Below are positions 45,016 through 54,175 of a stretch of DNA of 64,000 nt, piece after piece. The stretch comes from JAPPLB01 sp965208945. Its GTDB lineage: Bacteria > Acidobacteriota > Terriglobia > Bryobacterales > UBA6623. The notes under the pieces are model-generated. The model made no database searches, was not told where the DNA came from, and saw only the letters and a program-made list of their open reading frames with translations. The stretch covers positions 372,001 to 436,000 of the forward strand of contig OZ242366.1 of NCBI GenBank assembly GCA_965208945.1, given 5' to 3'. Each line of letters begins with the position of its first letter. Positions within the stretch are counted from its first letter, which is position 1. Both the position numbers and the translations under genes were made by a program.

Positions 45016-46482
45016 ATGGTGGCGCAACCGGACGCCTCAGCTCCAGCTCGAAGGGTGATCGTGGTGGCGCCGATGCCGCCGGAGAAGAGCGCCTATGCGC
45101 TGGCGCGCTATAGCCGTTCGCCGGACTCGATCACGCAGAGTTTGGATTGGGTCCGGGGACACGATTCAGCGAAGTTTCTCGACAGCTTCTACTTCCAGTA
45201 CGGGCACGCCTCGATCGCCGACCTCGGCCATACGATCTTCTGCTTCGAGGGCATCTCGGAGCTGGCGGCGATCGAAATCGAAGACGAGCAGCTCTGGGAC
45301 GGGCAGGCGAAATCGAGCCGCTACCAGGATTTCTCCAAGGGCAACATCGTCACGCCGCCCGAACTGCTCGACACCGGAGGAGAAGCCGTTTACCGCGCGG
45401 CGGCGGAAAAGCTGCTCGACACCTACCTCGACATCCATCGGCGCCTGGTGGAGCACCTGACCGAAAAGCATCCCCGTCCTGAAAAGATGAAGGCGGGCGC
45501 ATACAAGCGGACGATCGCAGCCCGCGCCTTCGATGTTTCACGCTACCTGCTTTGGCTGGGGATCTCGACCAACATCGGACAGGTCACCAGCATCCGAACC
45601 CTCGAAAAGCAGATGCAGCGCTTAGGGGCTTCGGACTACGGGGAGGTACGGGACCTCGCCGCCGAGATGCACGAGGCCTGCGCGACGCCGCCGGGATGCC
45701 CGTGGTATCCGGAGCAGGATCAAGAGCCGTTAGCGCCGACGTTGGCGAAATACGCCGAGCCGGACCTGCGCTCGAAAGCCTCACGCGAGAAGGTCGCCGC
45801 CTGGGCGCAACAGAACCTCAATCCTGCAGGCGATGCTGAACTGCCAGACGTGGATCTCATCCGCCCGACAGACCCGCTCGATGAGACGGCGGCGACACTG
45901 CTCTATGCGGTGACGCCGCATCCGTTCCGGGTCATCCTCGATGAAGTCAGCGGCTGGAGCCGCGCAAGGAGGCGGGAGGTGCTCGAGGTGGCGCTGGAAG
46001 ACCGCCACCGGCGCGACGAGCTGCTCCGCGAGTTCTGCAGCGGCTACAGCTACGTGTTCGACATCGTGTGCGACATCGGCGCTTATCGAGACTTACACCG
46101 GCATCGGCGCTGCCAGCAAATCCGCCAGAAGTTCACGGGGCGGCTCGGGCATGACCGGCCGGCGCTCGTGGATGAGGCGGGTGTCGGGCATCTGTATGAC
46201 CAGGCGTTGGCGGACGCGGCGACGGCTCGCAGGAAGCTGGCGGAGCAGTCGGCCGCGGCAACGCACTACCTGCTGCCGTTTGCAGCGCGCATGCGATCAC
46301 TCTTCAAGATGGATTTCGCCGAGGCAGAGTACATCGCACGGGTCCGCTCGGGCGTGAAGGGTCATATCTCCTACCGCACCGTGGCCTGGAAGATGCGCGA
46401 GCGCATCATGGAGCGAGAGCCGGAACTTGGCGCACTGGTGGACGCCACACCACCGGAAGTGGAAGACGCATTGACGCGGTAG
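45016..46482 (+). CDS. thyX: FAD-dependent thymidylate synthase, two-domain (fused) form
   Basis: 488 residues, about twice a usual ThyX (~220-250). The N-terminal half carries HDSAKFLDSFYFQYGHASIA, then IFCFEGISELAAIEIED and KSSRYQDFSKGN, the SxRY motif of ThyX, but lacks an RHR. The C-terminal half has IGAYRDLHRHRRCQQIRQKF with RHR but no following SxRY. The two halves thus look like complementary, partly degenerate copies forming one active site. ThyX makes dTMP from dUMP using folate, FAD and NADPH in the cytoplasm. No thyA is seen here. The ThyX call is firm; the division of labour is inferred. Confidence 0.85.
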   Translation: MVAQPDASAPARRVIVVAPMPPEKSAYALARYSRSPDSITQSLDWVRGHDSAKFLDSFYFQYGHASIADLGHTIFCFEGISELAAIEIEDEQLWDGQAKSSRYQDFSKGNIVTPPELLDTGGEAVYRAAAEKLLDTYLDIHRRLVEHLTEKHPRPEKMKAGAYKRTIAARAFDVSRYLLWLGISTNIGQVTSIRTLEKQMQRLGASDYGEVRDLAAEMHEACATPPGCPWYPEQDQEPLAPTLAKYAEPDLRSKASREKVAAWAQQNLNPAGDAELPDVDLIRPTDPLDETAATLLYAVTPHPFRVILDEVSGWSRARRREVLEVALEDRHRRDELLREFCSGYSYVFDIVCDIGAYRDLHRHRRCQQIRQKFTGRLGHDRPALVDEAGVGHLYDQALADAATARRKLAEQSAAATHYLLPFAARMRSLFKMDFAEAEYIARVRSGVKGHISYRTVAWKMRERIMEREPELGALVDATPPEVEDALTR

Positions 46483-46561
46483 GCGCACGGAGTTGTTGCT
46501 CTGATGACCGCCGCCGACCGGGAACGCCGTTTCCGGGGGCGCCGGGAAACCGTTGCGGCGG

Positions 46562-47239
46562 TCAGAAGGCTTTCCTGGTCAGCCGGCGGACGTCAAAGGA
46601 GGCCGTATCGGCAATGGCCATCACGGCCATCACGCCCGCTTGGATCGGATCGCTCACCACGAGGTCGGACGCGTCGGGAACGCTTCCGGCCATGTTCAGA
46701 CAAATGACGATCAGGCCCTTGTCCCGCACCTCACGAACCGCGTCTTCGATTTCTCCGCCCATCAACGCCCCGGCGAGAACCAGCGCCCGCGCGCGTGGCA
46801 GGCGCGCCACGGCCCTGACGGCTTCCGCGACCTGCGCTTCTCCGACCAGAGGAATCGTGTCTACCGAGATCCGTTCTCCGCGAAGATTGTGACGATCCGC
46901 CTCGGCGACCGCGCCGACCGCGACTTGTCCGACCTGAGCGCCGCCGCCGATAATGATCAAGCGCTTGCCGAAGACGCGCTTGAGAGTGTGCTGCTCGGCT
47001 ACGCGAGCCACCTCGGGTAACTCCTTCAACTGCTCGATGATGGGGTCAAGATCGTCGACACCGCCAATTTCAAAGAAGACGGTCTCGATCGGCTTGCGGC
47101 TGTCGAGGATCGCCACCCAAGTGATGTTGCCGCCGGCGCGCGCGATGATGCCGGTGAGCTGATGCAATACACCCAGCTCGTTCCTGACCTCGGCGACCAA
47201 GCCTCTCGTCGCGTTCTCTTCGTGGGCTTCCTGGTCCAT
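46562..47239 (-). CDS. ACT-domain protein (DUF5612-like)
   Basis: 225 residues. N-terminal ACT domain (RGLVAEVRNELGVLHQLTGI, IARAGGNITWVAILDSRKPI, ETVFFEIGGVDDLDPIIEQL), then a Rossmann-like part beginning KRLIIIGGGAQVGQVAVGAV and RALVLAGALMGGEIEDAVRE, and DKGLIVICLNMAGSVPDASD. ACT domains bind amino acids or related effectors. It may be a regulatory or sensor protein; no enzyme motif is seen. It stands alone, facing the DapA-like gene. Confidence 0.72.
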   Translation of the reverse strand: MDQEAHEENATRGLVAEVRNELGVLHQLTGIIARAGGNITWVAILDSRKPIETVFFEIGGVDDLDPIIEQLKELPEVARVAEQHTLKRVFGKRLIIIGGGAQVGQVAVGAVAEADRHNLRGERISVDTIPLVGEAQVAEAVRAVARLPRARALVLAGALMGGEIEDAVREVRDKGLIVICLNMAGSVPDASDLVVSDPIQAGVMAVMAIADTASFDVRRLTRKAF

Positions 47240-47386
47240 TGAGCCGCACCCAAGCGCAGGCAGCGCACTGCAACGAACGCCGCCGAAGTACCTCCAGTAT
47301 AGCCAGCGGCTTGGGGAGGACCTCTCGCAAGGCGTCCGGTATAATGCCCTTCGCTACCATTCCGCCTTAGCCGGGAGAACCTCTCC

Positions 47387-48379
47387 ATGACCCAGAACTA
47401 TTCCCGCCGCCGCATGATGTCCATGCTGGGAGCCGCAGCTCTCGGCTCGTCCGTTCGCTTGTCCGGAGCCTCCGGCAAAACCATGAGGGGCGCCTTCATC
47501 ATCATGGCCACCCCTTATACCGAGGCGAAGGAAGTCGATTACGAGGATTTGGCCGGCGAGGTCGACTTCCTCCATCGCTGCGGAGCACAAGGCATGGTCT
47601 GGCCGCAATTCGCCAGCGAGTATCCGTACTTGAAAAAAGAGGAGCGCTTCCAGGGGATGGAAACCCTCGCCAAGACCGCCAAGGGCAAGAAACCGGCAAT
47701 GGTCTTGGGCGTTCAGGCTCCGAACATCGATGAGATGCTCGAATTCGCCCGACACGCCGAGCAGCTCGAGCCCGACGCTCTGATCGCCATGCCACCGAAA
47801 GAAGCGAAGTCACTCCACGACTACCGAGCCTACTACGGCGCGCTGTGCAAGCTCGCGAAACGACCGGTCTTCATTCAGACCACCGGCGGCGCGGCGGACG
47901 TCAAGCCGACCGTGGAGTTCATCGTCGAGATGGGGAAGAAGCACCCCAACTTCGGCTACATCAAGGAAGAGTTCCAGCCGGTCATTCCCCGCCTCGTCGA
48001 GTTGTCGAAGCACCGTCCGCACGCAATCAAGAGCGTCTTCAGCGGCTCCGCGGGCCGCGGCTGGCCCTACGAGATGCGGCTCGGCCTCGACGGCACGATG
48101 CCCGGCGCGGTGTATGCTGACATCTACGCGCAACTTTGGGAACTGCACTTGAAAGGGAAGCGGGATGAGATCCGTGACCTCTTCAGCAAGCTAATGCTGA
48201 TGATCAATCTGAATTCTCAAATCCGTGGTGTCCGCAACTACATCATGAAGCGCCGCGGAATCTTCAAAACGACCCTGTCCCGGCGTGGAGAATTCACCTG
48301 GTCCGAAGAAGAGGTGACCGAGATGGAGCACAACCTGGCCGCCCTCGCGCCGCACTTTCGCGTCGAACTGCCGAGCTGA
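47387..48379 (+). CDS. Twin-arginine-exported DapA/NAL-superfamily protein
   Basis: 330 residues; GGGAGA precedes the ATG. The N-terminus NYSRRRMMSMLGAAALGSSV is a twin-arginine signal, so it should pass the Tat system (tatC is in this window). The barrel resembles dihydrodipicolinate synthase/N-acetylneuraminate lyase: GAFIIMATPYTEAKEVDYED, VDFLHRCGAQGMVWPQFASE (where DapA has G-T-T-G-E), and FGYIKEEFQPVIP with the Schiff-base lysine. Export of a family that is normally cytoplasmic is notable. The substrate is unknown. Confidence 0.8.
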   Translation: MTQNYSRRRMMSMLGAAALGSSVRLSGASGKTMRGAFIIMATPYTEAKEVDYEDLAGEVDFLHRCGAQGMVWPQFASEYPYLKKEERFQGMETLAKTAKGKKPAMVLGVQAPNIDEMLEFARHAEQLEPDALIAMPPKEAKSLHDYRAYYGALCKLAKRPVFIQTTGGAADVKPTVEFIVEMGKKHPNFGYIKEEFQPVIPRLVELSKHRPHAIKSVFSGSAGRGWPYEMRLGLDGTMPGAVYADIYAQLWELHLKGKRDEIRDLFSKLMLMINLNSQIRGVRNYIMKRRGIFKTTLSRRGEFTWSEEEVTEMEHNLAALAPHFRVELPS

Positions 48380-48480
48380 GTCATGATCCGTTCCCATAAA
48401 CATTCCCTGCCGCCGCCGTTGCGAGTTGTCCGTTTGCGCTACGTCCGGTTGCCGCAGCCCGCCTGACTGCGCCCCTTCTG

Positions 48481-49275
48481 ATGAGCACGCGTATCTATCA
48501 GGTTGACGCCTTCACTGCACGGCCCTTCGCCGGCAATCCTGCCGCGATCTGCCTGTTGCCCGAGCCACGCGCCCCTGAATGGATGCAGCACGTCGCCCGC
48601 GAGATGGGCCTTTCGGAAACCGCCTTTCTGACGACGCAAGAAAACGGGTTCGGCCTGCGCTGGTTTACGCCCACGGTGGAAGTCGAACTCTGCGGGCACG
48701 CAACTCTTGCGAGCGCCCACGTTCTTTGGCGTCACGAGGGCTACAGCGGCGATGAGGAGCTTCACTTCCACACTCGCAGCGGCCTGCTGACAGCGCGCAA
48801 GGAAGATGACTGGATCGAGTTGAACTTCCCGGCCACGCCAGAAAAAAAAGTTCTCCCGCCGCCCGAGTTGCTTCATGGCCTGGGCTCCGACAACGACTAC
48901 GTCTACGTCGGCAAAAACCAGTTCGACTTCGTTGTGGAAGTCTCAAGAGAACAGACGGTTCGCAAGCTGCGTCCGAATCTACGTGAACTGAAGGAAGTCG
49001 ATGCACGGTGCATCGTGGTGACAAGCCGCTCGGCTGCTCCGTACGACTTTGTCTCGCGCTGCTTTGCACCCGCCACCGGAATCGACGAAGATCCGGTCAC
49101 GGGATCTTCACACTGCTGCTTGGGGCCTTATTGGAAAGAACGCCTCGAAAAGGATTCGTTCCTTGCATATCAAGCGTCCGCCCGGGGAGGCGAACTGCGT
49201 GTCCGCGTCGCCGGCGATCGCGTCTATCTGAGCGGTCAGGCTGTCACGGTAACGCGCGGCGAAATGGAAGTTTGA
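48481..49275 (+). CDS. PhzF-family isomerase/epimerase-like protein
   Basis: 264 residues. Family motifs IYQVDAFTARPFAGNPAAIC, EMGLSETAFLTTQ with the catalytic Glu, GLRWFTPTVEVELCGHATLA and the second-half FVSRCFAPATGIDEDPVTGS then HCCLGPYW. PhzF proteins have a diaminopimelate-epimerase-like fold and catalyse isomerisations in secondary or amino-acid metabolism. It is soluble and cytoplasmic. Palindrome copy O begins 18 bp downstream. Confidence 0.92.
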   Translation: MSTRIYQVDAFTARPFAGNPAAICLLPEPRAPEWMQHVAREMGLSETAFLTTQENGFGLRWFTPTVEVELCGHATLASAHVLWRHEGYSGDEELHFHTRSGLLTARKEDDWIELNFPATPEKKVLPPPELLHGLGSDNDYVYVGKNQFDFVVEVSREQTVRKLRPNLRELKEVDARCIVVTSRSAAPYDFVSRCFAPATGIDEDPVTGSSHCCLGPYWKERLEKDSFLAYQASARGGELRVRVAGDRVYLSGQAVTVTRGEMEV

Positions 49276-49292
49276 ATGGATCGGAAGGCATC

Positions 49293-49475
49293 TAGCCTGC
49301 ATTTCTCACCACCCGACGGCCGAAGCATGCGATACGACCGCCAGGACTTCGTTGCGCTTGCTTGCCGTGCTCGACGTACTGTTCAAGTACGCCTGCGCGC
49401 GCCAAGCGGCTCGCGCCTCGGCCTGACGGCCCTCTCACGCACTTCGCCTCGCCACATGGTGAGAAATGCAAGCTA
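49293..49475 (+). repeat. Palindromic intergenic element, copy O (183-bp form)
   Basis: Complete copy with intact apex between two same-strand genes. Right end GAGAAATGCAAGCTA has one change. Confidence 0.92.
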
Positions 49476-49543
49476 GGCCGAGAGGTAGGCCAAGCGCACC
49501 CAAACCCCCTTCCCGCGCGTAATAGAAACAGCCGCCAAACCAA

Positions 49544-50485
49544 GTGCCTGTTTTCCTTCTTTTCCTGGTCATCGGCCTCGATGCTTCGGCGCAAGCCGCC
49601 GACGTCGACTTGCTCGATCTGATCCCCCCAGACAGCCGTATCGTCACGATCGAAAGGCCACGGCAGTCTCGGGGCACACCTCTGGCGAGCCATTGGCCGG
49701 ACCATCCTTTCGGCGACGAATATCCGATCGAGTCGGTCGATCAGGTCATCTCGGCGTTCGGCATCGCCGAGGACGAGGAGAAAGGCTTTCTCCTTTATCT
49801 GTTACACGTGGACCCGATCGTTCTGCGCGGCCAAGCATCTTCCGCTGACCGAATCGAACGCGTCCGTGAAGTCGAAATTCTCCATTTCCGCGAACAGGAC
49901 GGTCGCAAGACGGCCATCCTGGGAGGGTCGGTGTTGATTTGGGGGGATGCCGACCCGGTCTCTGACGTGCTGGAACTGTTTCAAACCAATCAAGTCGCGC
50001 CGCTGCCGAGGCGAGTACGGACGACGCTCGCGGCCCTGCGCGAACGCACGCTCACGGCGACCTGGGTGATGCCGCCGAAATATCCCTATCCTGCGGACGG
50101 ACCCGGCGCCATCGGCGATCGAATCGAGATGCTGGTCGATCAGGCCTATTCCACGCTTCGTTGGGTCGACGGTTGGATCGAGTCACACGAAGAGTTCGTC
50201 GCAGACTCTCCGGAGAACGCCTCCCTTCTCGCCGGCCTGATTCGCAAGGTTGTCCAACAGGGCGCGCTCGTGGACGAAGAAACGCAGTTCAGCGAGCTTC
50301 TCCGCCGCTATCATCGCAACTTCGGAGAATCCGCCCGGATCATCGAGGCAGGCGACGCAGTCCGGTTATCCGTCCGGCTCTCCCCGTCGGAGGTTGAAAA
50401 GTTGCGGCAAGAGACGGACAATGAGGCGCCGGAAACCGTCAACCCGGAGGCTCCCGATGATGCAACGCTTCAGCCCTCTCCATAG
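49544..50485 (+). CDS. Exported protein of unknown function
   Basis: 313 residues from a GTG start that opens a signal peptide (MPVFLLFLVIGLDASAQA). No known domain is recognised. Visible features: VDLLDLIPPDSRIVTIERPR, GFLLYLLHVDPIVLRGQASS, an alpha-helical C-terminal half, and an acidic tail with repeats of Pro/Glu. It overlaps the dipeptidase gene by 29 bp and so is probably co-translated. The start has no Shine-Dalgarno. Confidence 0.6.
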   Translation: MPVFLLFLVIGLDASAQAADVDLLDLIPPDSRIVTIERPRQSRGTPLASHWPDHPFGDEYPIESVDQVISAFGIAEDEEKGFLLYLLHVDPIVLRGQASSADRIERVREVEILHFREQDGRKTAILGGSVLIWGDADPVSDVLELFQTNQVAPLPRRVRTTLAALRERTLTATWVMPPKYPYPADGPGAIGDRIEMLVDQAYSTLRWVDGWIESHEEFVADSPENASLLAGLIRKVVQQGALVDEETQFSELLRRYHRNFGESARIIEAGDAVRLSVRLSPSEVEKLRQETDNEAPETVNPEAPDDATLQPSP

Positions 50486-51746
50486 GACTCTCGTCCTGTT
50501 GGCCAGCGCCTGCTCCGTGCTTATTGCCGCGGCTGGCCAAAGCACCAATGTCGCCAAGCTTCACGAAGAAGCCATCGTCGTCGATGGTCATGTCCACATC
50601 ATCACGCCGGTCTTCCATCAAGGCATCGATCCCTGGGAAGTGCAGGAGACAGGCCTGTGGGACTATGCCCGAGCCAAGCAAGGCGGACTCGACGTGGTCA
50701 TCCACACGGTCTACATCGAAGACCCCTACAACCACTACAACTACGCCGTCAAACAAGCAGTGAGGCTCATCGAGACGTTCTACCAGGTTCTCGATGCGAA
50801 CTCCGACAAGATGGAGCTTGCCCTGACGTCAGCCGATGTGCGCCGCATCGTCTCCCAAGGCAAGATGGCCGCTATCCTCGCCCTGGAGGGTGGCTTTGAC
50901 ACCGAAGGCGACCTCCAAGTGCTGCGGCTCTTCCATCGGCTCGGCGTCCGGATGATTCAACCGATCAGCCACAACACGACGAACGCTTTCCTCGACGCCG
51001 GACTCGGCGAGAAGAAATGGGGTGGTCTCACCGAGCACGGCCGCAAGGTCATCGCAGAGATGAACCGTCTCGGCATCATGATCGATATCTCGCATGCCAC
51101 CGACGAGGGCAAGCTCCAGATCATCGAGACGAGCAAAGCACCGGTCGTCGGGAGTCACCATGGCCTGAGGCATTTCGTCGACTACCCACGCAACCTTTCT
51201 GACGAAGTTCTGCGCGCCATGGCCGCCAGAGGGGGATTGATGGGCATGCATTCGAGTTCGACCTTCCTCAGCCAAGCCGTCGTTGACTGGCGGCAGCGGA
51301 GGCAGCCGGCCACAGTCAGGGCCGCTCGACACGAAATCCCAGGGTACGAGTTCTCCCGGCCTTCCCATGGGGATTTCGGCAAGTATATCCGGTCACTCGA
51401 CGCCGAAATGCACGACCGTTGGGTGCGTGAGCGGACGAACCGCGGCGGGACCGGATACGGCACTCCTTGGCGTGTGCGGCACAAACGCGCCGTCGATGCC
51501 GGCGCGCCTCTTCCCACCGTCAGTGACTGGGCGGACCAGCTTGACTATGCTGTCGAGATGGTCGGCGACGATCACGTCGGCCTCGGCCTGGATCTGATGA
51601 GCGGACCCAATCTGCTCAACTTCGATGCCAGCGGCTATCCCCGTCTCACCGAAGCCCTCGTCAAGAAGGGCTACAGCGAGCAGCGAATCAAGAGAATCCT
51701 CGGCGAAAACTGGCTGCGGCTCCTCGATGCCGCCAAGGCCCCCTGA
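50457..51746 (+). CDS. Exported membrane dipeptidase (peptidase family M19)
   Basis: 429 residues; GGAGG lies six bases before ATG-ATG. Signal peptide LVLLASACSVLIAAAGQ. M19 metal-site motifs: AIVVDGHVHIITP (where the usual H-x-D is replaced by H-x-H), MAAILALEGGFDTEGDLQVL (Glu ligand), RMIQPISHNTTNAF, GIMIDISHATDEGKLQIIET (His) and APVVGSHHGLRHFVDYPRNL (His), then LGLDLMSGPNL. The enzyme likely cleaves dipeptides in the periplasm. The upstream unknown gene overlaps it. Confidence 0.87.
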   Translation: MMQRFSPLHRTLVLLASACSVLIAAAGQSTNVAKLHEEAIVVDGHVHIITPVFHQGIDPWEVQETGLWDYARAKQGGLDVVIHTVYIEDPYNHYNYAVKQAVRLIETFYQVLDANSDKMELALTSADVRRIVSQGKMAAILALEGGFDTEGDLQVLRLFHRLGVRMIQPISHNTTNAFLDAGLGEKKWGGLTEHGRKVIAEMNRLGIMIDISHATDEGKLQIIETSKAPVVGSHHGLRHFVDYPRNLSDEVLRAMAARGGLMGMHSSSTFLSQAVVDWRQRRQPATVRAARHEIPGYEFSRPSHGDFGKYIRSLDAEMHDRWVRERTNRGGTGYGTPWRVRHKRAVDAGAPLPTVSDWADQLDYAVEMVGDDHVGLGLDLMSGPNLLNFDASGYPRLTEALVKKGYSEQRIKRILGENWLRLLDAAKAP

Positions 51747-51818
51747 GGAATGCGGACCGCTCCGCGGCGTTGCTCTTCTGCGCCGTGCTCGGATCGGCGG
51801 CGCCGTGACACGAAGACT

Positions 51819-52024
51819 TAGCCTGCATTTCTCACCACATGACGGCCGAAGCACGCGACACGACCGCCAGGACTTCGTTGCGCTTGCTTGCCGTGCTCAA
51901 CGTACTGTCAAGTACGCCTGCGCGCGCCAAGCGGCTCGCGCCTTTTTCCTCCGCCCGGCTTGGGCCTAGTCCTGACGGGCCTCTCACGCACTTCGCCTCG
52001 CCACGTGGTGAGAAAGGCAGGCTA
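51819..52024 (+). repeat. Palindromic intergenic element, copy P (long form)
   Basis: Complete long form of 206 bp. The apex has a one-base deletion (CGTACTGTCAAGTACG). Ends TAGCCTGCATTTC and GAGAAAGGCAGGCTA. Confidence 0.92.
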
Positions 52025-52095
52025 GCAGTTTTCTCAGAGCCGTCACAGTGCTATCCTTCGCTTCCGTACAAAAAAAGCGTCCAGGGAGATCCATC

Positions 52096-53127
52096 ATGAA
52101 AAAGATTCTGGCTGTGCTGCTCTTCATCTCGGCCGCCGCTTCCGCCGCCGACAAGAAAATCCTCCTTCGGGGCAGCGAGACCTCGTTCACGGCCAATGAT
52201 CATGCCGTCGCCCGCTACCAGAAAGCCGCCGGCGACCGCGCCGACATCATCGTCGCCCGCACGCAGGAAGAGTTCGAGCGGCACGTCGTCGATGCCCACG
52301 GAGTGCTGGGCGGCATCAACAAGGAGCAGTTCGCCAAGGCGAAGAATCTCGAATGGGTACAAAGTTCAAGCGCCGGAGTCGAGGCCTACACTTTCTGGCC
52401 GGAGTTCGTAGAAAGCGATGTCAAGTTGACGAACTGCAAAGTCGTGCAGGGACCGTCCGTCGCCGATCATGCACTGGCGCTCTTCCTGGCGCTGGCCCGC
52501 GGACTGCAAACCTACATCCCCGACATGGAGACCCAGACCTGGAAGTCCCGCGCCGAGGCGCCTGAGACCATCCGTGAGCTACAGGGCATGACGGCTGTGG
52601 TGGTGGGCGTCGGAGGCATCGGCACCCAGATCGCCCAGCGCCTGCACGGTTTCGGAATCTCAGTCATCGGCGTTGACCCGCGAGACATCCCGGTATCGAA
52701 CTACGTGCCGATCGTCGTCAAGCCTGACGCCGTCGATCGTGTGCTCCCGAAAGCCGACGCCGTTTTTATCGCTGCTCCGTTGACGCCCGAAAGCGAGAAC
52801 ATGATCGGCGCGCGTCAGTTCGATCTCATGAAAGACGATGCCTATTTCATCGTGATATCGCGCGGGGGCCTCTATGACCGCGAGGCGCTCGTGAAGAGCC
52901 TTGACAGCGGTAAGCTCCGCGGCGTCGGCCTCGACGTAACCCGTCCCGAGCCGCTGCCCGAAGACCACGCCCTTTGGCGATTCAAGAATGTTATCATCAC
53001 CCCCCACATGGCGTCGCTGTCGGAGGCTGCGAACGGACGCCGCCTCGATGTGATGGTCGATAACGTCGGGCGCTTCGCCCACGGCCGCCCGCTCGTGAAC
53101 CTGGTCGATAAAGACGCCGGCTATTGA
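52096..53127 (+). CDS. D-2-hydroxyacid dehydrogenase family protein with signal peptide
   Basis: 343 residues; AGGGAG precedes the ATG. The N-terminus is a convincing signal peptide (MKKILAVLLFISAAASAA). The NAD-binding domain has TAVVVGVGGIGTQIAQRLHG (GxGxxG), FIAAPLTPESENMIGARQFD, ISRGGLYDREALVKSLDSGK, GVGLDVTRPEPLPEDHALWR and NVIITPHMAS with the catalytic His. Substrate is unknown. Export would place an NAD-dependent enzyme outside the cytoplasm, which is unusual. Confidence 0.83.
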   Translation: MKKILAVLLFISAAASAADKKILLRGSETSFTANDHAVARYQKAAGDRADIIVARTQEEFERHVVDAHGVLGGINKEQFAKAKNLEWVQSSSAGVEAYTFWPEFVESDVKLTNCKVVQGPSVADHALALFLALARGLQTYIPDMETQTWKSRAEAPETIRELQGMTAVVVGVGGIGTQIAQRLHGFGISVIGVDPRDIPVSNYVPIVVKPDAVDRVLPKADAVFIAAPLTPESENMIGARQFDLMKDDAYFIVISRGGLYDREALVKSLDSGKLRGVGLDVTRPEPLPEDHALWRFKNVIITPHMASLSEAANGRRLDVMVDNVGRFAHGRPLVNLVDKDAGY

Positions 53128-53258
53128 AGCCATCGATCCATTACGGACACTCCCGGGACGAGTTAGCGCTGTGCATCTCTGCGGAAAGCTGCTGAACCGA
53201 TGTCGGGCCGGGCGCAAGACCAGTGGAAGGGGTTTGTCGTACCCTGAGGAGGAGCCGC

Positions 53259-54155
53259 ATGTCGTCGAATCCTCCTCCGCTGTTTCCGCCACGGGTTATC
53301 CGTTACCCGCCGCAGGTCTACGAGACGAGCACGAACGGGGGGCACGTCAGCGATCAGCCGCGGCTCCGGCCTCGTCAGCGAAAGATCTGGCTCCACCTGC
53401 TGTTGTTTCTGCTGACGGTGGCCTCGACGACGCTGGTGCAAGGACCTGTCTATTCCGTTTGCGTGCTGAGCATCCTGACGGCGCACGAATTCGGTCATTA
53501 CTTCGCCGCCCGGCACTATCGAGTGCCAGCGACACTGCCTTACTTCATTCCCTTCCCGTCGTTTCTGGGCACTCTCGGGGCAGTCATTCGGATGTCGCCT
53601 TACATTCCGAACCGCCGCGCTTTGTTCGACATCGCGGCGGCCGGCCCGGTGGCGGGGTTGGTTGTGGCTTTCCCATTGAGCTTTCTCGGCATCTATCTTT
53701 CCGAACAGGTACCGATGCCGGAGCAAGGGGCCAACTGGATCAACTTGGGCGACCCATTGATATTTCGCGCCATGCAATGGCTGATTTTCGGTTCTCAACC
53801 CGACGAGGTCGCCCTTCTCCTGCATCCGGTTGCGTTCGCCGGCTGGGTCGGACTTTTTGTCACGGCGCTGAACCTGCTGCCGATCAGTCAGCTCGACGGA
53901 GGGCACATCAACTACGCGCTGTTCGGCCGCCGGAGCCGGATGGTGGCGATCATCGCCTTTATCCTGCTGGCAATTGTCACAGCGATTCAGGGATTTCAGT
54001 ATCTGATCATGCTGATCCTGCTATTGTTCATGGGGATCGGCCACCCCCCGACCGTGAACGATGCTGTCGACCTCGGACGAGAGCGGCGGCGTATCGGGTT
54101 CTGGCTCTGGGTGATCTTCATTTTGTGCTTCACCCCGGCGCCGTTCCGCATGTAA
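53259..54155 (+). CDS. Site-2 protease family (M50) intramembrane metalloprotease
   Basis: 298 residues; AGGAGG lies upstream of the ATG at 53259. Membrane segments surround the zinc motif LTAHEFGHYFAARHYRVP (HExxH) and the second ligand motif NLLPISQLDGGHINYALFG. Additional helices are at ~225-295 (IAFILLAIVTAIQGFQYLIM; GFWLWVIFILCF). It would cleave membrane-embedded substrates, for instance anti-sigma factors. The glutathione peroxidase gene follows 20 bp later but has its own -10. Confidence 0.9.
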   Translation: MSSNPPPLFPPRVIRYPPQVYETSTNGGHVSDQPRLRPRQRKIWLHLLLFLLTVASTTLVQGPVYSVCVLSILTAHEFGHYFAARHYRVPATLPYFIPFPSFLGTLGAVIRMSPYIPNRRALFDIAAAGPVAGLVVAFPLSFLGIYLSEQVPMPEQGANWINLGDPLIFRAMQWLIFGSQPDEVALLLHPVAFAGWVGLFVTALNLLPISQLDGGHINYALFGRRSRMVAIIAFILLAIVTAIQGFQYLIMLILLLFMGIGHPPTVNDAVDLGRERRRIGFWLWVIFILCFTPAPFRM

Positions 54156-54163
54156 GGCAGTCG

Positions 54164-54169
54164 TATAAT
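54164..54169 (+). promoter_or_regulatory. -10 box giving a leaderless peroxidase transcript
   Basis: TATAAT is followed by six bases and then the ATG at 54176. A start on the A of the ATG would give a leaderless message. No ribosome-binding site is present. Confidence 0.5.
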
Positions 54170-54175
54170 GTCGCT

